A DNA stretch of 60,475 bases from an uncultured Eubacteriales bacterium (GTDB taxonomy: Bacteria; Bacillota; Clostridia; Oscillospirales; CAG-272), in assembly GCA_934432675.1 (NCBI GenBank), contig CAKRYT010000008.1, positions 1 to 60,475 on the forward strand, in the 5' to 3' direction. Each line of letters opens with the position of its first letter. The stretch's first letter is position 1. This document shows, piece after piece, positions 1-9,209 of the stretch. The notes under the pieces are model-generated. The model was not told the DNA's origin and searched no databases. It was given only the letters and a program-made list of their open reading frames with translations. A program made the position numbers and the translations under genes.

Positions 1-975
1 ATAATCGTAAAACTTCTGACCTTTTTTTAGAATACCGGCAATTTCTTTAGCGCCTTTTAATCTATCAGGTGAAAATATTGGTGATTGCTTCAAAGTTTGT
101 AACTTTCCTGCATTATTTGCAATCGTCGCTACGCCTTTGAATACTCCGCTTAAAACTTGTGCGCCGCCTGCAAAAATACCTCCCCACATAAATCCGTCAA
201 CCGCCCCATCAAGCATTCCGTTGAAAGCACCTTCCCACGTTCCAGTGGTTATGCCGCCAACAGCCAATCCTATTCCTGCACTTATTGCTGTACTTATTGC
301 AACAGCCTTTGCCGAAGTTAGTAAAGCGGCTCCGAAAGCTGCCATAAATCCTGCGCCTGTTCCCGCCGTTAGTGCGGTTACTACTGCGCCCACAAGAACC
401 ACTCCTATACCTATAAGCAGTTTTCCCCACCAAGGAATTGGCGCGTGTCCATCAGGATCGACGTAAAAAATCGGATTATTTAGGCAGTACGAATATAAGT
501 TCAATCCATTTATGCTTTCCGGATCAAGGAAGTCGATACTATCAGGTGAAATAAACCGTCCCGTTTCAGGATCATAGTAGCGTGAGGATACTAGAAACAG
601 CCCCGTCTCGGTGTCAAAGTAGTAGCTTCTGTAGCGGATCGGGTTGAGATTCGCTACGGTTTTATTATACTCACTTTTCCGATTATTGTCAATGACAGCC
701 GTCGGGCAGACCTCGCAGTTGCCCCATGCGTCGTAGGTATACGTTGCGACCACGGCACCGTTGGTGTCACAGAGAGCAATGACGTCCCCCTGCGCATTCT
801 TGCGGTAGAGGTAGGTGTTGCCGTCATAGGTCATACCGGCAATGCCCGCATGGTCATAGAGGAACGAAATACCGTTGCTTTGCATGAGCAGCTTACCGTT
901 GCTGTCATAGGTGAAGGCGATCTCCGCTTCGGCGTTATGCTTTTTCGCAGTCCGTCTGTGCTGTGATATTCTCAT
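1..975 (-). CDS. Displaced RHS core end with an alternative toxin tip (orphan module), partial
   Basis: An open frame starts at an ATG at 975 and runs without a stop off the left edge (325 codons visible). The first six codons are unique. Then it is the last part of an RHS core: 552-958 matches 2878-3284 of the complete RHS gene with only three differences. After the core end (NPIFYVDPDGHAP) it diverges into a Gly/Ala-rich hydrophobic stretch and a lysine-rich region ending in KGQKFYDY at the edge, so the toxin domain itself is mostly outside the window. It lacks the N-terminal two thirds of an RHS protein, no convincing ribosome site precedes the ATG, and a terminator lies just upstream, so it is probably silent unless recombined into the full-length gene. 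RHS orphan tips of this kind are known; the toxin activity here is unknown. Confidence 0.8.
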   Translation of the reverse strand, partial: MRISQHRRTAKKHNAEAEIAFTYDSNGKLLMQSNGISFLYDHAGIAGMTYDGNTYLYRKNAQGDVIALCDTNGAVVATYTYDAWGNCEVCPTAVIDNNRKSEYNKTVANLNPIRYRSYYFDTETGLFLVSSRYYDPETGRFISPDSIDFLDPESINGLNLYSYCLNNPIFYVDPDGHAPIPWWGKLLIGIGVVLVGAVVTALTAGTGAGFMAAFGAALLTSAKAVAISTAISAGIGLAVGGITTGTWEGAFNGMLDGAVDGFMWGGIFAGGAQVLSGVFKGVATIANNAGKLQTLKQSPIFSPDRLKGAKEIAGILKKGQKFYDY

Positions 976-984
976 TCATTACGT

Positions 985-1013
985 AAAAAAGCCCCCAAGC
1001 CGAAGCTTGGGGG
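985..1013 (-). terminator. Intrinsic terminator ahead of the orphan RHS tip
   Basis: On the minus strand a perfect 9-bp stem (CCCCCAAGC, loop TTCG, GCTTGGGGG) is followed by C and six T. It would stop any transcript reading toward the orphan tip that starts only 10 bp further on. Confidence 0.85.
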
Positions 1014-1348
1014 GGAAGACTGTCTTCTAAAACCGTCTTCTTAGGGGGGCTGCCCGCAAACGGCGGGAGGACAAATCATTCGTTGGCAACGATATGTTCG
1101 TTACTTTTTTGGCTTTGCTTTTCTTGTATTGATAGGACATGATTGCATCCTCAAGCGCTAAACAGTTGTCCTGAAGAAAAGAAATGCCAACGATATGCTT
1201 TTTGTGATAAAAAAACGCGGACAACGGGAAAGCTGATACTTTTTAAATAAGTCAATCAGTTTTACCATAATCTTAAATGAAAAGCCAGATACTGCATATG
1301 GTTCAATTCAAACGTATTTGCAGTGCTTTCTCTGCGCAATTCGATCCA
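1014..1348. other. Stretch without a supportable gene
   Basis: A 65-codon minus-strand frame (1027-1224) exists but has no ribosome site and a low-complexity Arg-rich end; I do not call it. GGCAACGATATG at 1085 and GCCAACGATATG at 1183 are near-identical words. Probably recombination debris between RHS modules. Confidence 0.4.
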
Positions 1349-1702
1349 TTATGCGGTTTCTGTCGAAAAAATCGTTTCTTTTCTTTGACCGCTTTGCGCA
1401 TAGATGGAGATCGATGAAAAAGCGTTTGAATATGCATCCGGTGTTACGCTTTCTCCGATCTGCTCGACAAGCTCTTCGTAAGTCAAATTGTTCGTAATTT
1501 TCATGATCAATTCGACCGAATCTGGATTGGATCTCATCTTTAGCGGTTTGTAGTTCGTGGCGATATCGGCATGGGGATTCTTGCGTTTTTGCTGGATCAA
1601 AGCATCGTATCCATGTATTCTGCTATCAAAGATAACATATTCTCTGCCACACGCTATACACTTTATCTTAAAACTGTTGTAGAATTCAGGCTTCTTGTCC
1701 AC
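1349..1702 (-). pseudogene. Zinc-ribbon-like protein fragment, possibly a decayed immunity gene
   Basis: The 117-residue frame begins with GTG without a ribosome site, and an in-frame stop lies three codons upstream, so the N-terminus is probably lost. Near the start it has one CxxC knuckle (CIACGREYVIFDSRIHGYDAL). The C-terminal part, where a second CxxC would be expected from the symmetric layout, reads YAQSGQRKE without cysteines, ending in ETA. The motif resembles a family of small zinc-ribbon proteins I have seen beside polymorphic toxins, but I cannot name it with certainty. Its place between the orphan tip and the active RHS/immunity pair suggests an immunity gene left over from an earlier tip. 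It could also be a functional short protein. Confidence 0.45.
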
Positions 1703-1902
1703 AAGTGGAAGTTAAGAAAATCGGGTATCTCGATTGTACTTACCCCAAAATCAACTTTGTTGCATTTTTCTTATCCTGCCACAAAATTCATAGTTTTTGC
1801 AACAATCCTTTGTGGCAAAACCGAGAATTTGCAGGAAGGATAAGGGAATTGCCACAAAGGCAATTCCGATACCCTACAAGTGGGAAACCCACTTTTAATT
1901 GT
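1703..1902. repeat. Dyad-rich intergenic segment
   Basis: Two clear hairpins: TGCCACAAA with TTTGTGGCA (1777-1816 region) and GAATTGCC/ACAAA/GGCAATTC (1846-1867 region). CCACAAG-type words recur at both ends. It is not followed by T-runs, so not simple terminators. It could be a small structured RNA, a miniature element or an att-like recombination site. Confidence 0.4.
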
Positions 1903-2154
1903 TCAAACTTTGATTTTATTCAAAATTTCAACAATGCTTTTTCCTTCTATTTTGGCGTTTTTTAGGAAATCATCCTTATCTGCAAATGACCGTATAAATG
2001 TTCCATACTTATCATCCGATAAATACAAAGAAATTCCTGCTCCTATGCCATACTCGTCACCATTCACTATTTCATATTTAATTCCGTTATAGATAAATAC
2101 AAACTCGTCATGCCAATCTAATAACTCCAAAAAAGTAGGATTCTCTTCGCTCAT
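1903..2154 (-). CDS. Probable immunity protein for the adjacent RHS toxin
   Basis: This 83-residue acidic protein starts 10 bp after the RHS stop codon. The ribosome site AAGGAG overlaps that stop (TTTTAAGGAGAAATATATG), which means translation is coupled to the toxin gene. It contains an aromatic strand-rich middle (FVFIYNGIKYEIV, GISLYLSD) and a C-terminal helix (KIEGKSIVEILNKI). It has no signal peptide and no membrane segment, so it should act in the cytosol. This layout is that of small immunity proteins sitting immediately downstream of RHS/WapA-type effectors, which bind and block the tip of their own toxin. The pairing is inferred from position; I do not assign a named immunity family. 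Confidence 0.75.
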   Translation of the reverse strand: MSEENPTFLELLDWHDEFVFIYNGIKYEIVNGDEYGIGAGISLYLSDDKYGTFIRSFADKDDFLKNAKIEGKSIVEILNKIKV

Positions 2155-2164
2155 ATATTTCTCC

Positions 2165-5100
2165 TTAAAATAGCCATTTAATTAAGTCCCAAAATGACCA
2201 ATGCCCACCAAGCCTAATCCCATTTATCCAACCATGATAATGTGGAAACTTTAAATTTGCGCCACCATGTCTAAAATCTTTATCAAACCAAGCGTTACCT
2301 TTTGAATCAAAGAATCTATACTGCTTTACTCCTGCCTCATCAATAGTAGAATAGCGCGAAAACGGTTTACCTTTTATTCCCGCTTTGTTGCCTGTAACAT
2401 TAGCATATTTCATATACATATTGCCTGCAATTGTTCCAATGTCAGATGCAATGTTCAACCCAATATATAATCCATTATACAGCCCATCACTCATTCCCGT
2501 CCAGCTTTGGATATAATTTGTCCCTGTCGCGCCTGCTACTATTTCGTTTACACCAAAAGCCATTGTTCCTGCACCTATTAATATCAAAGCCCCACCGGCT
2601 ATCCAACCAACAGGTCCAAAACTTAAAAGCCCAATACCAGTATAAATAGCAGCTCCACCACTTACAGTTGAGCTTATACCTCCTGCAATCTGAGATCCAA
2701 AAATTTCGGATAATCCCCAACTGATCAAGGTGCCAATCGCTAAACTTATTAAGAAAGTACTGATTGCAAAATGCCCAGTCGGATCGGCATACATAACGGG
2801 GTTATTCAGGCAATAAGCATACAGATTAAGTCCACCAATCGATTCAGGATCAAGATAACTAATATCATCAGGACTAATAAACCGTCCCGTTTCAGGATCA
2901 TAGTAGCGTGAGGATACTAGAAACAGCCCCGTCTCGGTGTCAAAGTAGTAGCTTCTGTAGCGGATCGGGTTGAGATTCGCTACGGTTTTATTATACTCAC
3001 TTTTCCGATTATTGTCAATGACAGCCGTCGGGCAGACCTCGCAGTTGCCCCATGCGTCGTAGGTATACGTTGCGACCACGGCACCGTTGGTGTCACAGAG
3101 AGCAATGACGTCCCCTTGCGCATTCTTGCGGTAGAGGTAGGTGTTGCCGTCATAGGTCATACCGGCAATGCCCGCGTGGTCATAGAGGAACGAAATACCG
3201 TTGCTTTGCATGAGCAGCTTACCGTTGCTGTCATAGGTGAAGGCGATCTCTGCTTCGGCGTTATGCTTTTTCGCAGTCCGTCTGCCGTCTGCGTTATGCG
3301 TATAAGTGACCTCGTCGTCTGCGGCAATGACGTACTTCGTCGGGCGGCAGAGCTCGTTCCATTCCATCACGTGCCCGCGGTATTCGGAGGGGCACCCCAT
3401 GTCGTCATAGGTGCAGGCCGTACCGTTAAAGGACAGCATCCGATCACCGTCATAGCGGTAGGTGTCGACCTTTTTGACGGTTGCACCGACGAGGAGCTCG
3501 TCCCGCATCAGCGTGAAGTCATACGTACGGCGGCGGAGGATATTCCCGTTGCAGTCGTAGATCACGGTCTGGGTCTTACCCGTTTTCAGGTTGTCCTCCC
3601 GGATCAATCTGCCGAGCTGATCATACGCGTAACGGGCAATGAGCTCGCCGTTCTCCATGACGGAGGCAATATTGCCCATCTCGTCATAGGTATACTGCAA
3701 AAAGTCGCCGTTACCGTAGGTCAGGGTTGCCGGAGTGTTCGTTGCACAGTCGCCCACCTTGCGATACGTGATCTTCTCCTTCTCCACGATCCTGCTACCG
3801 ACGGTCACGGTTTTGCCCGTGCTTCTGCCGAGAACGTCGGTCTGCGGGGTCACCGTCAGATCGCCCGTGGTAAAGGTCTGCAGCTCGCGTGCGGCGTTGT
3901 CGCGGTAAGTGTAGGTGTCGGTACGGGTCGTGTCGCCGACGGTGACGGTTTTTTCGGACAACTGCCCGAAATCATCGTACGTGTAACGTTCGGTCACATC
4001 CGTAGCGCCCTTTCGTTTGTGCGTGTACGAGATCATACGATCCAAGTCATCAAAGGCGAAGAGCTCTTCTTCTACGGTCTCCCGTATCTGGTTGCCGCCG
4101 ATATGGCGGATGGTCACGACCGCTCTCGATATGACACGCCCACGCTCGTCATAGGTCGGGGTGATCAGCGTTGTCAGCCCGTCAAAGCGACGTTCTACGC
4201 GGATATGGCGCCCGGCCCGTTCGGTATAGGTCTGCGTGAACATACCGTTCGCCCATGTGGCGTTTGCCCAGTTGACGGTCTGCCCGCGGTAGACAGCGTT
4301 GTTCCCGTAGGTCATGGAGACCAGTGGTTCCTTACTGTTCAGATACACGTCGGAGGTTCTGCGCATATGGTCATAGGCATATCTGACGGTATTGTTCCCG
4401 CTCCTGACCTCGGTCAAAAGGGCTGCGGTGTACCGCTTGCGCGTACTGTTTTCCTCGCCGATCGCGGTGCTCTGGGTAATGGATACCACATCGTTCGTTT
4501 CATCTGCGCCGTAGGCGACCTTGCCGCCGTTCGGCAACGTTTTGCTCCGCACGGTCACGCCGTCGGAATCGTAGGTATAGATCGTCTTGTGCTCGCCCGT
4601 TTCATCGTATTCTGCGAGGGCCTTTCCCGTCTTTTCATCCAGCTCGTGCTTCTCACAGAACCTGGACGCAGGGTCAAGGGTGTTGTAGGTGCGGGTCTCA
4701 AGGACACCCCCCTTATCGTCGTACACGGTTTCCTCTACCGTGACCCCTGCGGTCGTCTGCTCGCCCTCCACGTAGGTCTCGGTGCGAACGATCTTGCCCT
4801 GTGCGTTATAATCACGGGTGCTGACCGTCTTATAATGCCTGAGGAGCGTGGTGACCGTCTCGGATCCCGCGGTTCCTTCTCCGTCAGTCGTGTCGGTTGC
4901 ATCGGTCGCTTCGGTCGTCTTGGTCGTTTCGGTCGTCTCGGTCGTCTCATCGGCGGTATCCTCTGCGGCAGGGACCTCCGTGTGGCGTTGCAGCTCGACC
5001 GTGGTTTCCGTGCGGAGGAGACGCTGTTCGTCGTCATAGAAGTAGTTCGTTTTCTCCGTACGGGTCACACTCCCGTTCGGCGTGACCTTGACCGGGGAGA

Positions 5101-8100
5101 GTGTCTTGGTTGCGGGGAGATCGAACTGATCCATCACCACCGTCTCGGTATCGCCGTCTTCAAAAACGAAGTCATCTGCCGGGACATAGAGCGTGCTCTG
5201 CTTGGTCTGGATCGTGGTTTGCTCCGCCGGTCTTACGGTTGGCGAGGTGCGGGAATCGACATATTCATACCGTTCTGCCGCAGTCACACGGTTGTTGACC
5301 ACCTCACGGTAGGCAATAAGACGGTTCTTTGCGCTGAAGGTATAGATCGACTTGGTCAGATTTTCTTCTGTTCTGACGGTGACCGTTTTTTGACCGTCCG
5401 CATCTCTCGCGGTGTGTTCCACATGGGTATACTGATACCGTTTTTCGTTGCTGTCATCCATGGTGCCGTCCGCCGTTACTGCTTGTGCTTTGGAGACATA
5501 CGAAATACTGAAGTCCGGATATACTCTCTCTGCGGGGAAGGTCGCGCAAATCATGTCACGCCCCCGGACCGAGGCGAGATTCCCGTTGCTACGGTAGGTG
5601 AGTGTCAGCATTCCGTCGTCGGGGTAGGTGATACCGACGAGCTTCTCGTGATCATATGTGAAGGTTGTCCGACCGCCGCAGACGTCAACTACGGTCTCCA
5701 GCTTCCCATCTGGATCGTAGCTAAAGGAAATTGCGCGCTCATCACTGCCGACGATCCGTTTGATCTGATTGGGGAAATCCTTATCGTATTCAAATGCGGC
5801 ATATTGCTCGTATTGATCAAAAACAACCGCCAGTCTCCCGTCTGCGTTGAATCCGCGGGTGATCTCACCGTCGGACAGATATTCGATCGGTTCCTGCACT
5901 TTCAGCGATTTCAGCTGTTCTTCTGCATGAATGAGCTCGCGGTAATACTGCCGGAGCTGTTTCAGTGTATCTGCATTTCTGCTCTTGAAAAAATCCAGCT
6001 GCTCGTTGATCGTCTTAAGCTGCCGCCGCCTTTGGTCATTTGTTTCATCCAACTGATACACACACAGATTTCGCTGATACAGCATAGAAATGATCTCGGA
6101 ACCAAGCGTGTAGCGTTTTAATGCTTCCTTTTTATCGTCCGTTACATCTTTATCGTCCGTTATATCCGGATTCGTAGTGAGGCCTGCGTCCGATAGCGGA
6201 TAACTCAAATACAGCGTGTTTGCTTTAAAAACGGTAAACCACGTTGAAGGAATGATGTTTCCGTCACTCATTCGACCAAGCATCAATTGCTTATACGTTT
6301 CTCCGACGTACTTCTTTATCAAAGGCGTCAGGGTTTTCTCCAGGCTTGCGATCGTGCTTTTGAGAGATGCCGTTGAAATGGGTTCTGAGACACTGTCGCT
6401 TGTATCTGTCGGGATGGAATCGCTCACCTTCGTTTCCAGTAATAGGGTCCCTTTCTGCGTGATCAGTTGTCCGTACTGGAAAGCATCGCTTTTGGACATT
6501 GCGATGCGGCTGACTCCGTCAATACGTATCTCGGAGATCTGATCGTATGCCAGGTCTTTGATCTCCTCAACGGTTTTACCGCTTTGGGCATTTATGACTA
6601 CGTGATCCCTGAGCACATCTTTGTACGAGTCGATCTGGGTTTCCAGTTGCTTGCGCTCGTCGCTCCGCTGCTCGAAAAGAGCCAGCCCTCGTACACCCGA
6701 TGTCGGCGAGGAAAGCTTCAGCCCGGTCGCGGTGCGGAACTCCCGGATGACCTTGTGTCCGTCATTGCTGCGCAGTGTGCCGTCCGGATCGACCGAAACA
6801 CGCGTTTTGGCAACGTAGATCTTTTTGTTTTGGCTGTCCATGTAATAGTAGTATTCGTGGAAACCGTGGCGGTCACCGAGCGCATCGGTATAGATATACG
6901 TGATCTGTCCGTTGCTGTATGTTAATTTCGACAGATTCTCCTGCAAGCTGAGCCGGAAATCCTCACCGAAGCCGTAAGAGCCAGTGCCTTTTTTCAGGAC
7001 GTGCGATACGGCAATCCCCATGACGGATCTCTCTGCGGGAACGTCTTCGACGGTCAGCACCGATTCTCCGGTTGCCAGATTGACCTGCATGGCGGCGGTA
7101 TCCGTCAGCGGGAAATCTCTTTTCACATAGCGGATGTTTTTGTCCTCGAAGAACTCAAGCTCCAGCTTGGAGCCGCTGACGGAAGAAGCATCAAAGTCAA
7201 AGCAGCCGCCGTCGGCGTCTTCGGATGCGAGGAATTCGATCTGAATGGTTCCGGCGTCTCCGGTATTACGGTAAGCGCTCGAAATGTCTACGCAGATATA
7301 ACTGTCTCCGAAATAACACTTCTGTGTTCTCGCGGTTTCTTCGTTGTTGACCTTTACCAGATATTTGCCGCCGCGGAAGGGCGAGTATACCTTGAACCAC
7401 ACCTTCGCACTGAAGATCCCATTATAATCCTTACGAACCAGGCTCTTATGCAGGGAAACGACGGACCGGTGCTTGGCGTCCTGAAACACACCGACCCGGA
7501 TGTGGTTGTCGAGAAGATCGGTGAACGGCTGTTCCGCTTCGTAGCGACCGTTGGTTTTCTTCATATAGTAGTTTTCGGTCGTGAAAAGACGATCCGTCTG
7601 ATTCAGCACCACCTGTGGGTCGATGATGACGGGAAAAGCACGCTCGTCGGCGTTCATCCATTCCGCATCCGCTTCGACGACGAACAGGTAGGTGCCTTCG
7701 CCCTGATCCTCCAGCCCGTACTGCACGTTCTGACTGTATACGCCGTTTGCGTCAGTCATGAACGGTGCGGGGATGGTCATCTCCGGCGCGGCGCTATCCT
7801 CCGTACCGTTCTTTTTCAGAACGACGGTGTTGTCCGCGGATAGCGTGGCGGTCATGCCGTCGGCGTGCAGGGCAAAGTAATAGAGATAGGATGCGGCGGG
7901 TTTTCGCACGACGATATTCTCCTTTACCTGACCGCCGAGGATCGTATATTCAAGGTCGGTTCCGTCCGCGATGCTGCGGTACGCCGACTGAACGCCGATA
8001 CCGTCACGGAGCGCCGAGGTCTCCTGCTCGACCGGGGTCGGGTCTGACGGGGATCCGGTTTCCTCGTCGAGGGACATCGCCGCTACTGCGGTGTTGACGG

Positions 8101-8554
8101 ACGCTTCTGTTCCGACGAACTCCCACGAGAGCCCGATGCCGTTCCCGGTCAGGGACACACCGTTGCCCTGTGCGGCTTTTTTGATGCAGGCGGTATAACT
8201 GCCGCATTGCGTCTCATAGCCGTCGTCACCCTCGGTCATCGTGCCGTTGATCGGCTTCCAGGTGCGGGTCTCCTCGTCAAAGTAGTTGAGGGGCGTATTG
8301 CTGATCTCCACGACGCCGGTGCCGTCGTTGCGGAGATAACATCTGGTGAGCGCGTCTCTTGCACGCTCATCCTCCTGCACGTAGGCGGGGTTGCTCCACG
8401 AGGGCATTCCTTCCACGACCGCATCTGCGGCTTCCTCGGCAGTATGCTCCGCTACCGGCGCAAAGGTGATCTCATCCGGATCACACGACGGTTCTGCGGG
8501 GGTGGCGGCAGACATTTGCGCCTGCTCGTCCACAAAATTGTTTTTATTATTCAT
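2165..8554 (-). CDS. RHS/YD-repeat polymorphic toxin with C-terminal tip domain
   Basis: At 2129 residues this is a full-length RHS protein. The start ATG follows AAAGAGGT. The N-terminus (MNNKNNFVDEQAQ) has no signal peptide or lipobox. Residues about 325-480 look like the DNRLRE-type beta domain that often precedes RHS shells. A Thr-rich low-complexity strip lies near 1200-1230. YD repeats run from about 915 to 1890, and the core ends with RFISPDDISYLDPESIGGLN and a DPTG motif near 1920, where RHS shells typically cut off their cargo. The last 208 residues are the variable tip: a hydrophobic Gly-rich stretch, then a small C-terminal domain with D2093, H2096, H2105 and H2107 (DFRH, PHYH), a His-rich pattern usual in nuclease-like toxin tips. 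Role inferred: contact- or lysis-dependent toxin against related bacteria, held in check by the downstream protein. Confidence 0.9.
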   Translation of the reverse strand: MNNKNNFVDEQAQMSAATPAEPSCDPDEITFAPVAEHTAEEAADAVVEGMPSWSNPAYVQEDERARDALTRCYLRNDGTGVVEISNTPLNYFDEETRTWKPINGTMTEGDDGYETQCGSYTACIKKAAQGNGVSLTGNGIGLSWEFVGTEASVNTAVAAMSLDEETGSPSDPTPVEQETSALRDGIGVQSAYRSIADGTDLEYTILGGQVKENIVVRKPAASYLYYFALHADGMTATLSADNTVVLKKNGTEDSAAPEMTIPAPFMTDANGVYSQNVQYGLEDQGEGTYLFVVEADAEWMNADERAFPVIIDPQVVLNQTDRLFTTENYYMKKTNGRYEAEQPFTDLLDNHIRVGVFQDAKHRSVVSLHKSLVRKDYNGIFSAKVWFKVYSPFRGGKYLVKVNNEETARTQKCYFGDSYICVDISSAYRNTGDAGTIQIEFLASEDADGGCFDFDASSVSGSKLELEFFEDKNIRYVKRDFPLTDTAAMQVNLATGESVLTVEDVPAERSVMGIAVSHVLKKGTGSYGFGEDFRLSLQENLSKLTYSNGQITYIYTDALGDRHGFHEYYYYMDSQNKKIYVAKTRVSVDPDGTLRSNDGHKVIREFRTATGLKLSSPTSGVRGLALFEQRSDERKQLETQIDSYKDVLRDHVVINAQSGKTVEEIKDLAYDQISEIRIDGVSRIAMSKSDAFQYGQLITQKGTLLLETKVSDSIPTDTSDSVSEPISTASLKSTIASLEKTLTPLIKKYVGETYKQLMLGRMSDGNIIPSTWFTVFKANTLYLSYPLSDAGLTTNPDITDDKDVTDDKKEALKRYTLGSEIISMLYQRNLCVYQLDETNDQRRRQLKTINEQLDFFKSRNADTLKQLRQYYRELIHAEEQLKSLKVQEPIEYLSDGEITRGFNADGRLAVVFDQYEQYAAFEYDKDFPNQIKRIVGSDERAISFSYDPDGKLETVVDVCGGRTTFTYDHEKLVGITYPDDGMLTLTYRSNGNLASVRGRDMICATFPAERVYPDFSISYVSKAQAVTADGTMDDSNEKRYQYTHVEHTARDADGQKTVTVRTEENLTKSIYTFSAKNRLIAYREVVNNRVTAAERYEYVDSRTSPTVRPAEQTTIQTKQSTLYVPADDFVFEDGDTETVVMDQFDLPATKTLSPVKVTPNGSVTRTEKTNYFYDDEQRLLRTETTVELQRHTEVPAAEDTADETTETTETTKTTEATDATDTTDGEGTAGSETVTTLLRHYKTVSTRDYNAQGKIVRTETYVEGEQTTAGVTVEETVYDDKGGVLETRTYNTLDPASRFCEKHELDEKTGKALAEYDETGEHKTIYTYDSDGVTVRSKTLPNGGKVAYGADETNDVVSITQSTAIGEENSTRKRYTAALLTEVRSGNNTVRYAYDHMRRTSDVYLNSKEPLVSMTYGNNAVYRGQTVNWANATWANGMFTQTYTERAGRHIRVERRFDGLTTLITPTYDERGRVISRAVVTIRHIGGNQIRETVEEELFAFDDLDRMISYTHKRKGATDVTERYTYDDFGQLSEKTVTVGDTTRTDTYTYRDNAARELQTFTTGDLTVTPQTDVLGRSTGKTVTVGSRIVEKEKITYRKVGDCATNTPATLTYGNGDFLQYTYDEMGNIASVMENGELIARYAYDQLGRLIREDNLKTGKTQTVIYDCNGNILRRRTYDFTLMRDELLVGATVKKVDTYRYDGDRMLSFNGTACTYDDMGCPSEYRGHVMEWNELCRPTKYVIAADDEVTYTHNADGRRTAKKHNAEAEIAFTYDSNGKLLMQSNGISFLYDHAGIAGMTYDGNTYLYRKNAQGDVIALCDTNGAVVATYTYDAWGNCEVCPTAVIDNNRKSEYNKTVANLNPIRYRSYYFDTETGLFLVSSRYYDPETGRFISPDDISYLDPESIGGLNLYAYCLNNPVMYADPTGHFAISTFLISLAIGTLISWGLSEIFGSQIAGGISSTVSGGAAIYTGIGLLSFGPVGWIAGGALILIGAGTMAFGVNEIVAGATGTNYIQSWTGMSDGLYNGLYIGLNIASDIGTIAGNMYMKYANVTGNKAGIKGKPFSRYSTIDEAGVKQYRFFDSKGNAWFDKDFRHGGANLKFPHYHGWINGIRLGGHWSFWDLIKWLF

Positions 8555-8696
8555 GGTAATACCTCTTTCTTTATTTGTTTTTTCGGGCTCGCCTTCGTTT
8601 GCTGCGACGTCGGGCGGAAATCCCTTTGGGGCGGAGCGGGGCTGCCGAATGCAGCATTTTCGGCTTTTCTGCTCTGCCTGTTGCCATTCTAACGGG

Positions 8697-8829
8697 AAAA
8701 GGGGTCAAAATCTGACCCCATTTTCAAAAATATTTTGAGAGATCTTCAGTTGCCTTTTGCCGTAAGAAAACGGTTTACCATAAGAATTTTCGGAATTTAG
8801 GAAAAGGGGTCAGGATCTGACCCCTTTTC
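8697..8829. repeat. Two GGGGTCA palindromes in the RHS/holin divergent intergenic region
   Basis: GGGGTCA/TGACCCC arms at 8701-8719, and a longer AAAAGGGGTCA/TGACCCCTTTT at 8802-8828, starts 105 bp apart. They sit between two divergent starts (8554 minus and 8886 plus), where a terminator would make little sense, so they are better read as operators or as a REP-like element. The rest of 8555-8885 shows no gene. Confidence 0.7.
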
Positions 8830-8885
8830 TATTTATGATGATTTCAGGACCGAAAGGTTACAAAAAAGAAGGAAGGATTACGAAT

Positions 8886-9176
8886 ATGGACATCGAATCA
8901 TTCAGTGCACCGGCAATCTGCACGGTCGTATACGTATTGATCGAATTGCTGAAAAAAGCAGTCGGAAACAAAGAGGCTCTCAAGAGATGGTACCCGCTGA
9001 TCGCGGCAGTCCTCGGTATGTTGCTCGGTTTCGGTGCGTACATGACGCATCTGCTGCCGATTTTGGCAGACAGCATTCCCGGTGCGATCATGGTCGGTCT
9101 GTGCAGTGGGCTCTGTGCGACGGGGACTGATCAGCTGATCCACAGGATCATCAAAGAGAAAAATGAGAAAAAGTGA
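8886..9176 (+). CDS. Holin-like small membrane protein
   Basis: The 96-residue protein starts at ATG 8886, chosen because GAAGGAAGG lies 10 bp before it (an in-frame ATG at 8835 has no such site). Three short hydrophobic segments lie at about 6-23, 33-50 and 55-80, connected by a short charged loop (KKAVGNKEALKRW), with a lysine-rich tail. Size, topology and the basic end fit phage-type holins, which permeabilise the membrane for lysins or, in toxin loci, release large proteins. It is the first gene of a pair with the following membrane protein and stands back to back with the signal-less RHS toxin. No endolysin gene is present here. It could alternatively be a prophage remnant. Confidence 0.65.
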   Translation: MDIESFSAPAICTVVYVLIELLKKAVGNKEALKRWYPLIAAVLGMLLGFGAYMTHLLPILADSIPGAIMVGLCSGLCATGTDQLIHRIIKEKNEKK

Positions 9177-9209
9177 CTGTATGGCACAGAGCACGGAAAG
9201 GAGGTGATC

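Noticed and set aside
1027..1224. 65-codon frame upstream of the orphan RHS terminator
   Set aside because: No ribosome site, low-complexity basic end, no family resemblance.
3116..6121. 1001-codon open frame opposite the RHS gene
   Set aside because: Antisense to conserved YD repeats; composition is the mirror of the coding strand and there is no ribosome site.
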